Shown: positions 17,948 through 25,763 of the stretch, one piece after another
Position numbering within the stretch: position 1 is the first letter of the stretch
Layout of the letters: each line of letters starts with the position of its first letter
NCBI GenBank assembly: GCA_000719025.1
Contig: JODP01000014.1
Location: forward strand, 1 to 64,000
Direction of reading: 5' to 3'
DNA from: Kineosporia aurantiaca JCM 3230
Lineage (GTDB): Bacteria; Actinomycetota; Actinomycetes; Actinomycetales; Kineosporiaceae
Length of the DNA stretch: 64,000 bases
Notes under the pieces: generated by a model
Seen by the model: only the letters and a program-made list of their open reading frames with translations
What the model was told of the DNA's origin: nothing
Database searches by the model: none
Position numbers and translations under genes: made by a program

Positions 17948-19061
17948 ACGGCCTCTGACCTGGATCCGGCGGCACCGCTCGATTATTCTCCCGGTCATCG
18001 TCGACGAAGAGGACAAGACCGACACCGCAGACCTGGCCGAGGTGACGGGCAGGCTCGATGAGGCGCTGTCCTCCACCGATCGAGCGCTGGATCTGGCCGA
18101 TCGAACGCGGGCAACGGTCGCTGCGCACGGCTGGCACGGTTTGGTCCGGGCGATCGGCTCCGTTGCCGAGCACTTGGCCGAGGCGCGCGAACACCTTGCC
18201 GCGGCTGAGCCACCGATCACCTCGGCCGCTGCTCTCCTGCGCGAGATTTCCGAACTCCTGAGTAGTTCAGAGGTGGCCGAGCGATTCACCGCCGCCGCCC
18301 ACGAGCTCGCACATGCTCGTACTGCTCTGCACGCCAGTGTTTCCTTGGTGGAGGCCGCCCTCCAACAAGCCGTTGCGGCCGTCATCGCCGATCTCGAGAC
18401 CTCGCTGCACGCTCTGGGGCGTGAGATCAACGAGCTTGTGCAGGGTGTCGAGCAGTGTCGCGAGAGAACTGAGGACGAGGGCCGGCGGGCGGAGCGGTTC
18501 GGCTCGGAAGCCGGTGCGTCCGGTGGTGGTCTGGGGCTGGTCGAGGTGACCACGCGGATCCAGGATTTGCGGCGGCAAGGACACGGCCCCCAGCGGCATG
18601 GGGCGCGTGTGACGGATCAGCAGCTGACCGATCGGGCTCTGTACCGGATAGATCCAATGACCGGAACCACCGAGGACGGCGTTCTTCCTGGGCAGGATCA
18701 CAAGTGCGCTCGGGTGGCTTCGAGGATCACCACGGATGCCGCCTATGTTCACGCTGACCGGTCCATAAGATCGAGCAGTGCTTATGGAGAAGCAATCTCG
18801 GCCGCACGTAACAACCTTCAGCAACGGTGGCAGGTTCGAGTGCCGCTGAAGGAACTCTTCGGCCCTGAGTACCTTCGACATGTCCAAGGTGTGCGCAGGC
18901 ACGGATCGGTCAACCATCCGACCGGAGATCCTCCGGGGAGCCTCCCGCCGAGCCCGGCCGATCTCAGGGACGGCTTCGTAGTCGCCATTTACAAGTTCGG
19001 CCCAGACGGAAGCGAGAGGCTGTACACCATGTATCCCGATCCGAAACAGGCAGGTGAATGA
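17931..19061 (+). CDS. putative polymorphic toxin with BECR-type RNase C-terminus
   Basis: 376 residues from a GTG; the start is uncertain because no good ATG is present. Residues 30-185 are Ala/Leu/Glu-rich helices (coiled-coil-like) with no signal peptide. The C-terminal ~120 residues carry DHKCARVASR (His257), then about 90 residues later FVVAIYKFGPDGSERLYTMYPDP. That order resembles BECR-fold (barnase-EndoU-colicin-RelE) RNase toxin tips. The next gene, 3 bases after the stop, is a small acidic protein of immunity size. Toxin function is inference from this layout. Confidence 0.5.
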   Translation: MPSAPERPLTWIRRHRSIILPVIVDEEDKTDTADLAEVTGRLDEALSSTDRALDLADRTRATVAAHGWHGLVRAIGSVAEHLAEAREHLAAAEPPITSAAALLREISELLSSSEVAERFTAAAHELAHARTALHASVSLVEAALQQAVAAVIADLETSLHALGREINELVQGVEQCRERTEDEGRRAERFGSEAGASGGGLGLVEVTTRIQDLRRQGHGPQRHGARVTDQQLTDRALYRIDPMTGTTEDGVLPGQDHKCARVASRITTDAAYVHADRSIRSSSAYGEAISAARNNLQQRWQVRVPLKELFGPEYLRHVQGVRRHGSVNHPTGDPPGSLPPSPADLRDGFVVAIYKFGPDGSERLYTMYPDPKQAGE

Positions 19062-19064
19062 ACC

Positions 19065-19370
19065 TTGCGCGACCCAGATGTCCAGAGATTCCTCTACTAC
19101 TCGACCACCTTCATGAACGTGAATGCCCTCGGTCCTGGGTGGGAGGAGGATCTGGTGACCAACCTCAGCATTCCGCCGTACACCGAAGGCAGGGTCCAGT
19201 TCCGGCGGGGGTTTGCCAAGAGCGTCCTCGGGCAGCTCACCCTGGACCAGTATGAGGAGTCGACCGGGTGGGACTTCGAGACCGACGAGGAGTTCCGCGC
19301 TCACCTGTGGAAGTACTGGCGCCTGCTCTACGGCACCGATGATCCGGCCGCTGATCTGGACAGCGCCTGA
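19065..19370 (+). CDS. putative immunity protein
   Basis: 101 residues from a TTG 3 bases after the toxin-like gene. It is acidic, with two helical parts and a patterned end (LTLDQYEESTGWDF, then EEFRAHLWKYWRLLYG). Size, charge and position match immunity proteins of contact-dependent or Rhs-type toxins. I cannot assign a named immunity family, and the TTG start has only a weak ribosome site. Confidence 0.55.
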   Translation: MRDPDVQRFLYYSTTFMNVNALGPGWEEDLVTNLSIPPYTEGRVQFRRGFAKSVLGQLTLDQYEESTGWDFETDEEFRAHLWKYWRLLYGTDDPAADLDSA

Positions 19371-19388
19371 AGACCGGCTCGGCAGTAA

Positions 19389-20216
19389 TCAGCTCTGGGA
19401 GAGGACCTCTCGCACAGTCTTCGGTTCCCGGCCGAGCAGCTTTCCCAGCAGGGGGTCGGTGCCGGCGAAGAAGCCCTGTTCTGCGGCCTGGTACATGCCG
19501 AGCAGGAAGCGGGCCATGAATTCCGGCTGGCCCTGGGCGATTCGCCCGGCAACCCATTCATCGGTGTCGACCAGATCGTAAGTTGCCAGATCAGAAGCAA
19601 TCTCGGCAAAGGTTGGGGCGGCGTTGGCGGTGATCGTGATCGGACCGTCGTAAGCGCCGTTGGAGGCAATGATGACGGCGGCGGCTTCGGCTGCGTCCTC
19701 ACGAGCCGTCCAGGAGACCGGCCCGTCGGCCGGGACGGTGATGCGTCCGGTCTCCCGCCAGGGACCCAGGAGCCAGGTCAGGCTGTGGGCGTAGAAGCCG
19801 TTGCGCAGGGACGTCCAGGGCAGGCCGGACTCGGCGAGGAGCTGCTCGGTGGCGTAGTGGTCGCGGCCGGGACCGAACGGGGTGTTCGGGGTCGCGCCTT
19901 GGTGGCTGGTGTAGAGGATGCGCCCGACACCGACCGATACGGCTGCATTGATGGCAGCCGTGTGCAGGGCCACGGCGTCGGCAGCCGGGTCGCTGGAGGA
20001 GACCAGGAGCAGCTGGTCGGCGCCGGCGAAAGCGGCTGGAAGGGAGGAGGGTTCGGCGAAGTCGCCGTGGCGGACCTCGATCCCGCGCTCGGCGAAGCGC
20101 TGGGCCTTGGTCACGTCGCGAGCCACCACGGCGATCTCCTGAGGAGGAACGCTTTTCAGCAGGTGGTCGGTGGTCGCACCGTTGAGGGCGCCGGTCGCTC
20201 CGGTGATGACGATCAT
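19389..20216 (-). CDS. NmrA-like NAD(P)-binding SDR (atypical)
   Basis: 275 residues with the N-terminal MIVITGATGALN Rossmann motif. There is no Y-x3-K in the usual place, and the shape is typical of NmrA/QorB quinone-reductase-like proteins (FYAHSLTWLLGPW, IRNG-type loop). It may reduce quinones or act as a redox sensor. It is divergent from a TetR gene 86 bases away. Confidence 0.85.
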   Translation of the reverse strand: MIVITGATGALNGATTDHLLKSVPPQEIAVVARDVTKAQRFAERGIEVRHGDFAEPSSLPAAFAGADQLLLVSSSDPAADAVALHTAAINAAVSVGVGRILYTSHQGATPNTPFGPGRDHYATEQLLAESGLPWTSLRNGFYAHSLTWLLGPWRETGRITVPADGPVSWTAREDAAEAAAVIIASNGAYDGPITITANAAPTFAEIASDLATYDLVDTDEWVAGRIAQGQPEFMARFLLGMYQAAEQGFFAGTDPLLGKLLGREPKTVREVLSQS

Positions 20217-20302
20217 GATCAGCCCTTCACTGGTATCAATGGAAGCGTCATAACAGTAACGTTGGAATCACGGCGATAGCAAGCCTGCGTTATCGTTGGT
20301 AC

Positions 20303-21022
20303 GTGAGTGAGTCACCCAGTCGGCGCACCGACCAGCGGGCCCGGATCATCGCTGTCGCCGCCCGCCTTCTGCAGGAACAGGGGCCCGCCGCGGTCACGAC
20401 GCGCGGGGTCGCGGAGGCGGCCGGGGTGCAGGCCCCGGCGATCTACCGGCTGTTCGGGGACAAGGACGGCCTGCTCGAGGCGGTGGCCGAGCAGGTCATG
20501 GCCATTTTCGTGTCCGAGAAGGCCGCGCACGTCGCCGAGGTGTCCGCGGCAGATGTCGATCCGCTCGAGGATCTCCGGGCCGGCTTTCAAACCCAGATCG
20601 ACTTCGGCCTGGCCAACCCGGCGCTGTTCCGACTGCTCAGCGCGCCGGACCGGGTAGCCCAGTCACCGGCGGCCCGGTCGGGTCGGCTCGTGCTGGAGTC
20701 GCGGGTGCACCGGTTGGCGCTGACCGGGCGACTTCGGGTCAGCGAAGAACGGGCTGCGAACATCATTCAGGCCGCTGGGATCGGCACCATCCAGGCAACG
20801 CTGGCGACGCCGCCGGACCAGCGGGACGCCGGGCTGGCGGAAAGCATGTACGAAGCAGCGCTCCGGCAGATTCTCACGGACGCTCCCGAGCCTTCCGAGA
20901 GCGGGCCGCTGGCCACGACCGTTGCCTTCCGCGCTCTGGCCCCGCAACTGGACATGCTCAGCGAAGGGGAAAAGCGGCTCCTAAGTGAGTGGCTCGACCG
21001 GGCAGTTGCGGGCTTGTCCTAG
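20303..21022 (+). CDS. TetR family transcriptional regulator
   Basis: 239 residues, GTG start, with a TetR helix-turn-helix (VTTRGVAEAAGVQAPAIYRLFG) and a longer-than-usual ligand domain. The gap with the divergent NmrA-like gene holds a small dyad (CGATA at 20274, TATCG at 20291). It probably regulates that gene. Its stop overlaps the convergent Nudix gene by 4 bases. Confidence 0.87.
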   Translation: MSESPSRRTDQRARIIAVAARLLQEQGPAAVTTRGVAEAAGVQAPAIYRLFGDKDGLLEAVAEQVMAIFVSEKAAHVAEVSAADVDPLEDLRAGFQTQIDFGLANPALFRLLSAPDRVAQSPAARSGRLVLESRVHRLALTGRLRVSEERAANIIQAAGIGTIQATLATPPDQRDAGLAESMYEAALRQILTDAPEPSESGPLATTVAFRALAPQLDMLSEGEKRLLSEWLDRAVAGLS

Positions 21023-21555
21023 GACCAGAGCTCGAAAGGCTCGTCGACCTCTTCGCCACGCAACAGAGGGCCGATCAACGTGGGGAGCTGCCCGGGATAG
21101 AACCGTTCGGAGCTGCCTTCCACCTCCGCCCGCGGCCACCAGCGGAATCCGAAATAGTCCTCGAGTTCGTAGTCCATCCGCTCGGTTTCGTCCACGTCCG
21201 GCCCGGGACCGTTCAGGCGCACCGCGACGATCACCTCGTACTGGAGATGCCGTTTCTGACGATGCCGAAAGGACGCCCGTCGCTTCCAGGTGGGCGGTCC
21301 TATCCGGGAGGGCTCGACCACGATCCCGGTCTCTTCGCGCAACTCCCGAACCGCCGCGTCCAGGTATGTCTCCCCCGGATCGATCCCGCCGCCGGGCAGC
21401 TCCCACCACGTCCCGAGATCGGGGTTGTCCTGATCCTGGGTGTGCAGGAGCAGGACGTTCTCCGCCGAATCCAGGACAACCAGACGCACCGCGCTACGCT
21501 CGATGACAGGGAGATCGTCGGGCAGAGCAACCGGCGGGGGTTCATGAAGATCCAT
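21019..21555 (-). CDS. Nudix hydrolase
   Basis: 178 residues from the ATG at 21555. The Nudix box is intact: GGGIDPGETYLDAAVRELRE then ETGI (G-x5-E-x7-REUxEExGU). It hydrolyses a nucleoside-diphosphate-linked substrate that cannot be identified here. It is divergent from a P-loop kinase gene 25 bases away and overlaps the convergent TetR stop by 4 bases. Confidence 0.88.
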   Translation of the reverse strand: MDLHEPPPVALPDDLPVIERSAVRLVVLDSAENVLLLHTQDQDNPDLGTWWELPGGGIDPGETYLDAAVRELREETGIVVEPSRIGPPTWKRRASFRHRQKRHLQYEVIVAVRLNGPGPDVDETERMDYELEDYFGFRWWPRAEVEGSSERFYPGQLPTLIGPLLRGEEVDEPFELWS

Positions 21556-21580
21556 GCCACCACCATATCCGGGAGTACGC

Positions 21581-22228
21581 ATGCGACTACATCCAGGCGA
21601 GCCCGAAGCCGTTGACTGGCAAGTTGTTCCGCTGAGCGACATGGTGCGGAAACTGATGGACGCATCTCCCGGCATCACTGGGCGACCTCGGGTGATTGCG
21701 ATCGACGGTCGCGGAGGTTCCGGCAAGACGACGCTCGCCGAGCGCCTCGGTCAGGTGGTACCGAACTCGGCCATCGTGCACACCGATGACATAGCCTGGA
21801 ACCAGGCCTACTTCGACTGGGGATCGATCCTCGCCACCAGCGTCCTCAATCCTCTCCACCGCGGCGAAGCCGTGAACTTCCGCCCCACCGCCTGGGCCGC
21901 CCACGGCCGTCCCGGATCGATCACCGTCCCGGACGGACAGGACGTCATCTGGGTCGAAGGCACCGGGATCATCCGGCAGGAGCTCGCCCCCTGGCTGGAC
22001 GCCTCGGTGTGGATCCAGGGCGATCTCGATGAGCAGGAGCGGCTTTTGGTGGGGCGGGACGGAGACTCCGCGCAGCAGCGGCAACACGTAGCCAATTGGC
22101 TGCAGGAGGAGCTCCCGTTTCTCCTACGCGAAGAGCCTTGGAAACGGGCCACATTGATCGTCGGTGGACCGGCCCCGATCGAGCACGACCGGATCACCGA
22201 AGTAGTGGTCGCCCCACCGATCAGCTAA
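21581..22228 (+). CDS. P-loop kinase (uridine-kinase-like)
   Basis: 215 residues from the ATG at 21581. Walker A is DGRGGSGKTTLAERL, followed by a VHTDDIAW segment and a LID-like region (QGDLDEQERLLVGRDG). It resembles uridine kinase/phosphoribulokinase-like P-loop proteins. The substrate is unknown. It overlaps the convergent kinase gene by 8 bases. Confidence 0.75.
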   Translation: MRLHPGEPEAVDWQVVPLSDMVRKLMDASPGITGRPRVIAIDGRGGSGKTTLAERLGQVVPNSAIVHTDDIAWNQAYFDWGSILATSVLNPLHRGEAVNFRPTAWAAHGRPGSITVPDGQDVIWVEGTGIIRQELAPWLDASVWIQGDLDEQERLLVGRDGDSAQQRQHVANWLQEELPFLLREEPWKRATLIVGGPAPIEHDRITEVVVAPPIS

Positions 22229-22751
22229 AAGCCTCTGCCGCAGCCAGATACGCCTGGATGGCCCGGTGGGAGTCCTGCAGGGGGCGGCTTGTGTCTAATT
22301 GGAGACGCTCGTCAGCACGCGTTCGGTAGGTGGCGGCAGCCTGCTCCACCTGATCCCACGAGGGATAAACCCATCCGGGCAGGTCACTGCCGCGGCTTTC
22401 GATCCGCCGCCGGTGCTCGGCCCGGTCGGGGCATACCGTTTCGATGATCACGTGGGCGCAATCCACCGAAACGGCCAGGTCACGCCAGCCCTGACGGGCC
22501 TCCGCCACCGGGCTCACCGCGTCGGCGATCACCGTCAGACCACGCCGAAGATGGCTGGCCGCCACGTCGTGAGCAACCCCGTAGGCAGCCACCCCGGTCT
22601 GATCCGCGGTCAGCCCGTGGCGACGCATCGCGTTCTCAATCTCGTCGATGCGCAACCACACCGCACCGGTTTCGCCCGCCAGCCACCCGGCCAGAGTGGA
22701 CTTACCCGTGCCCGGAAGACCACCGAACTCGATCAATCTACCGCTCGCCAT
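22221..22751 (-). CDS. AAA/P-loop small-molecule kinase
   Basis: 176 residues. Walker A is FGGLPGTGKSTLAGWL, followed by LRIDEIENAMRR and a shikimate-kinase/gluconate-kinase-like layout with HRRRIESRGSDLPG as LID. It may phosphorylate a small molecule or an antibiotic. It is divergent from a TetR gene, and a 39-base palindrome lies between them, so drug- or metabolite-induced expression is plausible. Confidence 0.78.
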   Translation of the reverse strand: MASGRLIEFGGLPGTGKSTLAGWLAGETGAVWLRIDEIENAMRRHGLTADQTGVAAYGVAHDVAASHLRRGLTVIADAVSPVAEARQGWRDLAVSVDCAHVIIETVCPDRAEHRRRIESRGSDLPGWVYPSWDQVEQAAATYRTRADERLQLDTSRPLQDSHRAIQAYLAAAEAFS

Positions 22752-22764
22752 CGAGCCACCTCAC

Positions 22765-22803
22765 TTTACATCGGGTATAGTGAATGACTATACACACCGT
22801 AAA
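22765..22803. promoter_or_regulatory. 39-base nested palindromic operator
   Basis: GTATAGT at 22775-22781 and ACTATAC at 22787-22793 are concentric with TTTAC at 22765-22769 and GTAAA at 22799-22803, all centred on 22784. It lies between the divergent kinase and TetR genes and is the likely TetR site. The AT-rich core also looks like -10 sequence. Confidence 0.75.
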
Positions 22804-22817
22804 GCGAAGGATCCGGG

Positions 22818-23414
22818 TTGCGCACCGAAGGCAAGCGCGCCGCTGCGAAGGAAGCGACTCAGCGCGCGATCATCGCCGCGGCCCGGGACCTGCTGGCCGA
22901 GCTCCCCTGGGCAGACTTCACCGTCGAGGCGGTCGCCAACCGGGCCCAGGTCACCCGGGTCACGGTCTACAACCAGGTCAAGTCCAAGGCCGGCCTGCTC
23001 GAAGCCGTGCTCACCGACCTGACCCAGCAGGCCCGGATGGATCAGCTGCTCAACGACACCGAGCACCTGCCCCCGCCCGACGCCAGCGCCGCGATCGTGC
23101 TGCGCACCTGCCGCTTCTGGCACGCCCAGCGGGCCATCCTGCGTCCCCTGCACGGCCTGGCCGGCATCGATCAGGTCGTGGGGGCAGCGCTGGCGCAGCG
23201 CGAGGGCTGGCGACGCGAACAGCTCCGCCAGCTACTGGAGCGCCTGGCCGGACCGGGCCCACGGTCGTTCGCGGCCGACGACGCCCTGGCCGCCGCACTG
23301 GCCGTGACCTCGTTCCCCACCTACGACCAGCTCGGGCACCTGGCCGACGATCCGGACCGGGCCGCCCTCCTGATCACCCATCTGGTCGGCAGCCTGGCCG
23401 GCCCTGGCGACTAA
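22818..23414 (+). CDS. TetR family transcriptional regulator
   Basis: 198 residues from a TTG with GAAGGA 8 bases upstream. The helix-turn-helix is FTVEAVANRAQVTRVTVYNQVKS, followed by a TetR ligand domain. It probably binds the 39-base palindrome just upstream and controls itself and the divergent kinase. Confidence 0.85.
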   Translation: MRTEGKRAAAKEATQRAIIAAARDLLAELPWADFTVEAVANRAQVTRVTVYNQVKSKAGLLEAVLTDLTQQARMDQLLNDTEHLPPPDASAAIVLRTCRFWHAQRAILRPLHGLAGIDQVVGAALAQREGWRREQLRQLLERLAGPGPRSFAADDALAAALAVTSFPTYDQLGHLADDPDRAALLITHLVGSLAGPGD

Positions 23415-23434
23415 ACGAGAAGTCGGGCCGGCCT

Positions 23435-23965
23435 TCAGCAATTAGCCAGGTGCGACGAATCGTCGGCATTGAGGATGACCCAGAAGAAGTGCTCCGGCGG
23501 CAGCGAAGTGTTCGAAAGGACAACTCCCAGGTGCTGACGATGGCCGCCGACCATCCGTGTGGCGCACAGTCCGTCAGACCCGTCCCCCTGCGCCCCGAGC
23601 ACCCAACCACCCTCGACGGCAGCCGTTTCGTACGCCTTCACCACCTGGTCGGCGTCCTGGGTGAACACGTAGCGCGCATCCGCCTTGAACACATCTGAGC
23701 CAGTCTCATCGCGACACGTGCCAGACGCTGCTGTCGAGACCTTGGTGATGACGGGTGGTGAGATGAAGATCGGATCGCGCGCGAGCGCGTCAGCCGCCTT
23801 GGGACTGCATCGTGGCGTCGTTGAGGAGGTCCGGGTGATCCACCAATCCCGCCCAATGGGAAGCGCGAGGAAGCTCACTGTCAGCAGCAGGACGCAACCG
23901 GTGGCGACCAAGACATGGCGCTTCGGTGGTTTCCACATCCCCATCCTGGGCACGACCCTGAGCAT
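23435..23965 (-). CDS. hypothetical membrane-anchored protein
   Basis: Up to 176 residues; starts at 23965, 23944 or 23938 are all possible. One N-terminal hydrophobic segment (HVLVATGCVLLLTVSFLALP) is followed by a soluble, Cys-containing domain that should lie outside the membrane. No family is recognised. It is convergent with the TetR gene. Confidence 0.65.
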   Translation of the reverse strand: MLRVVPRMGMWKPPKRHVLVATGCVLLLTVSFLALPIGRDWWITRTSSTTPRCSPKAADALARDPIFISPPVITKVSTAASGTCRDETGSDVFKADARYVFTQDADQVVKAYETAAVEGGWVLGAQGDGSDGLCATRMVGGHRQHLGVVLSNTSLPPEHFFWVILNADDSSHLANC

Positions 23966-24226
23966 ACGTACCTGAGGCAGCCGACCAGCCGCAGCGACGG
24001 CCCATCGAGATCTTCCGGGAGCGATCCCCGGAGATAGGCACTGCTACGCCCTTCATCGGGTGGCCACTCTCCGCGCAAGCGGACAAGTGGTTGGTGGGCC
24101 GCTCGGCGGCCCGTAGCGGAGATGCCGCAGGGGGTCGCACCTCGCGTATCAAGCCATGGCCGGCCGATAGCTCGATCGGCCTTATGGCCGGTCCGGCATG
24201 CCCGAAGCGCCGGAACCTGAGGTGAG
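23966..24226. other. non-coding stretch left of the element
   Basis: No convincing gene on either strand. It holds one short hairpin (24162-24168 with 24175-24181). Before the element inserted, this sequence would have lain downstream of the tRNA operon terminator. Confidence 0.5.
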
Positions 24227-24292
24227 CAAAAAGAAAATGCAGGTCAGCGTGCTCCCGTCACGGACTCGAAGAAGAGAGCGGCTGGCCTGCAT
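24227..24292 (-). terminator. stranded terminator of the tRNA operon
   Basis: Read on the minus strand, a 12-bp stem (24281-24292 with 24237-24248, one G-U pair) is followed by a T-run (complement of 24227-24236). It begins 20 bases past the left 43-bp att repeat, so in the empty site it would end tRNA-Phe transcription. It is now 9.2 kb away from the intact tRNA. Confidence 0.7.
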
Positions 24293-24310
24293 TGCAGTTG
24301 AGTAGAACTG

Positions 24311-24353
24311 GTGGCCAGGGACGGGGTCGAACCGTCGACCTTCCGATTTTCAG
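24311..24353. repeat. attL core repeat
   Basis: 43 bases identical to 33497-33539. The copy covers the tRNA-Phe 3' end up to the anticodon loop, but lacks the 5' half, so it is the remnant of the original gene left at the far end of the element. Confidence 0.92.
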
Positions 24354-24429
24354 GCGGGCTCCCTGCTTGCCGTTTCAGCAGGTCAGAGGCGCGGAGTCTG
24401 CCGATCGTGCTACCGGCGTGCAACCCGGG

Positions 24430-25551
24430 TCACCGGATGATCCGAGGAAGCTTCGCCGCGTCGCCAGACTCAGCGAGCCGAGAAAGCGCCTGGGCGATCT
24501 CTCGATCCCGACCGTCTACCGCATGAAGATACCGCCGCGCCTGGACCTCCGTCGAGTGGCCGAGGCGCTTCATGAGGTCCGCCGTGGTTGCCCCGGCAGC
24601 GGCCGCTAGGGTCGACCCGGTGTGGCGCAGGTCATGGAACATGAGGTGGTCGAGACCGACCCGCTTCCTGGCACGCACGAAGGCCTGATAGAGCGTGTTG
24701 CCCCGAAGTGGCGCACCGTCGGTACCGATGAACACGTATTCCGCCCCGGCATGCTCATCGAGATGTGCCCTCAGGAACGGCGCGACGTGGGGCGGGATAG
24801 ACAGGGTCCGACGCCCGGCCTTTGTCTTGGGCTTCTTGTCCTTGCGGACGGGGGACGCCAGCAGCTCCAGCCGGGTGCGGCTCACATCGACTGTGAGACC
24901 GATCAGGTCGATATCGGTGCGCTTGAGGGCGACGATCTCACCCCGGCGAAGCCCGATCCAACCACCGATGAGGATGGCGGCGCGGTACTTCGCCGGGCTG
25001 ATCGCATCGACAAGCGACACTAGATCAACTACAGACGCGGTGGGGCGTTCCGCAGCTTCGATCACGCCTGCCCCCTTGATCCGACAGGGGTTGCTGATCA
25101 GGATGCCGTCAGCCACGGCAATGTTGAGCGCCATCCGAAGGAAACGGTAGGACTGTGCAATCGAGGTGCGTCCGCCGTCGCCCTTAAGCGCCTCCGCATG
25201 CCACTGCCGAACTTTTGTGGTGCTCACTGAGCGCAGCGGCAGATCGAGCAGAGACACCATGTGGAGTCGCATGTTTCGTTGACAGGTCTCGCGCCAGCGT
25301 TCGCCAATCGTCGGGCTCTGCTCCAGGACGAGGTTCAGCCATTCCCTCAATGGCATCTGACTGGCCTCAGGGTCAGCGAGGACACCGCGCATTAGGTCGG
25401 CTTCGACAGTCGTAAGCCACACCGAGGCATCGGTTTTCGTCTTGAACGTGTCCGGTGCAGGTTGCCGAACACCGTCAGGGCCGATGTACGAAGCCTGGTA
25501 ACGCCCCGAGGGCAGCTTGCGGACGTTTCCAAAACGGCGACGATTTGCCAT
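24430..25551 (-). CDS. int: tyrosine recombinase/integrase
   Basis: 373 residues. An N-terminal AP2/SAM-like arm-binding part is followed by the catalytic domain with Arg202 or Arg203 (GLRRGE), His306-Asp-Leu-Arg309 (HDLRHTG), His332 (LGHS) and nucleophile Tyr341 (ARRYLHA). It catalyses integration at, and with Xis excision from, tRNA-Phe. It lies next to attL as usual for AICEs. Its ATG overlaps the xis stop by one base, so the two are co-translated. Confidence 0.95.
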   Translation of the reverse strand: MANRRRFGNVRKLPSGRYQASYIGPDGVRQPAPDTFKTKTDASVWLTTVEADLMRGVLADPEASQMPLREWLNLVLEQSPTIGERWRETCQRNMRLHMVSLLDLPLRSVSTTKVRQWHAEALKGDGGRTSIAQSYRFLRMALNIAVADGILISNPCRIKGAGVIEAAERPTASVVDLVSLVDAISPAKYRAAILIGGWIGLRRGEIVALKRTDIDLIGLTVDVSRTRLELLASPVRKDKKPKTKAGRRTLSIPPHVAPFLRAHLDEHAGAEYVFIGTDGAPLRGNTLYQAFVRARKRVGLDHLMFHDLRHTGSTLAAAAGATTADLMKRLGHSTEVQARRYLHAVDGRDREIAQALSRLAESGDAAKLPRIIR

Positions 25552-25763
25552 CAGGAAAGCCTCCCGCGACGAGAACGGGACGGCCGTGGTTCGACAGTTC
25601 CATCCGAAATAAACTCCACGAGAGCAGATTCCGGGATGCGAACGAATTTGCCAACATGGACGAAGCGAATGCGCCGCTCAGCCACCAGGCGACGGGGGAA
25701 CCGGACCCCGGTACCAAACAGTTCCCCGGCCTCCTCCAGGCTGTAGAGCCTTTCTACGCTCAT
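25551..25763 (-). CDS. xis: excisionase (MerR/Xis-type helix-turn-helix)
   Basis: 70 residues: YSLEEAGELFGTG is the winged-helix start, followed by VRIPESALVEFI and a basic tail. It is the size and shape of AICE Xis proteins, which bend att DNA and drive excision. ATGA overlap with repSA upstream and one-base overlap with int downstream show an operon. Confidence 0.9.
   Translation of the reverse strand: MSVERLYSLEEAGELFGTGVRFPRRLVAERRIRFVHVGKFVRIPESALVEFISDGTVEPRPSRSRRGRLS

Noticed and set aside
24311..24526. Short plus-strand frames starting MARDGVEPSTF at both att repeats
   Set aside because: They are translations of the tRNA-Phe att core read on the wrong strand, not genes.
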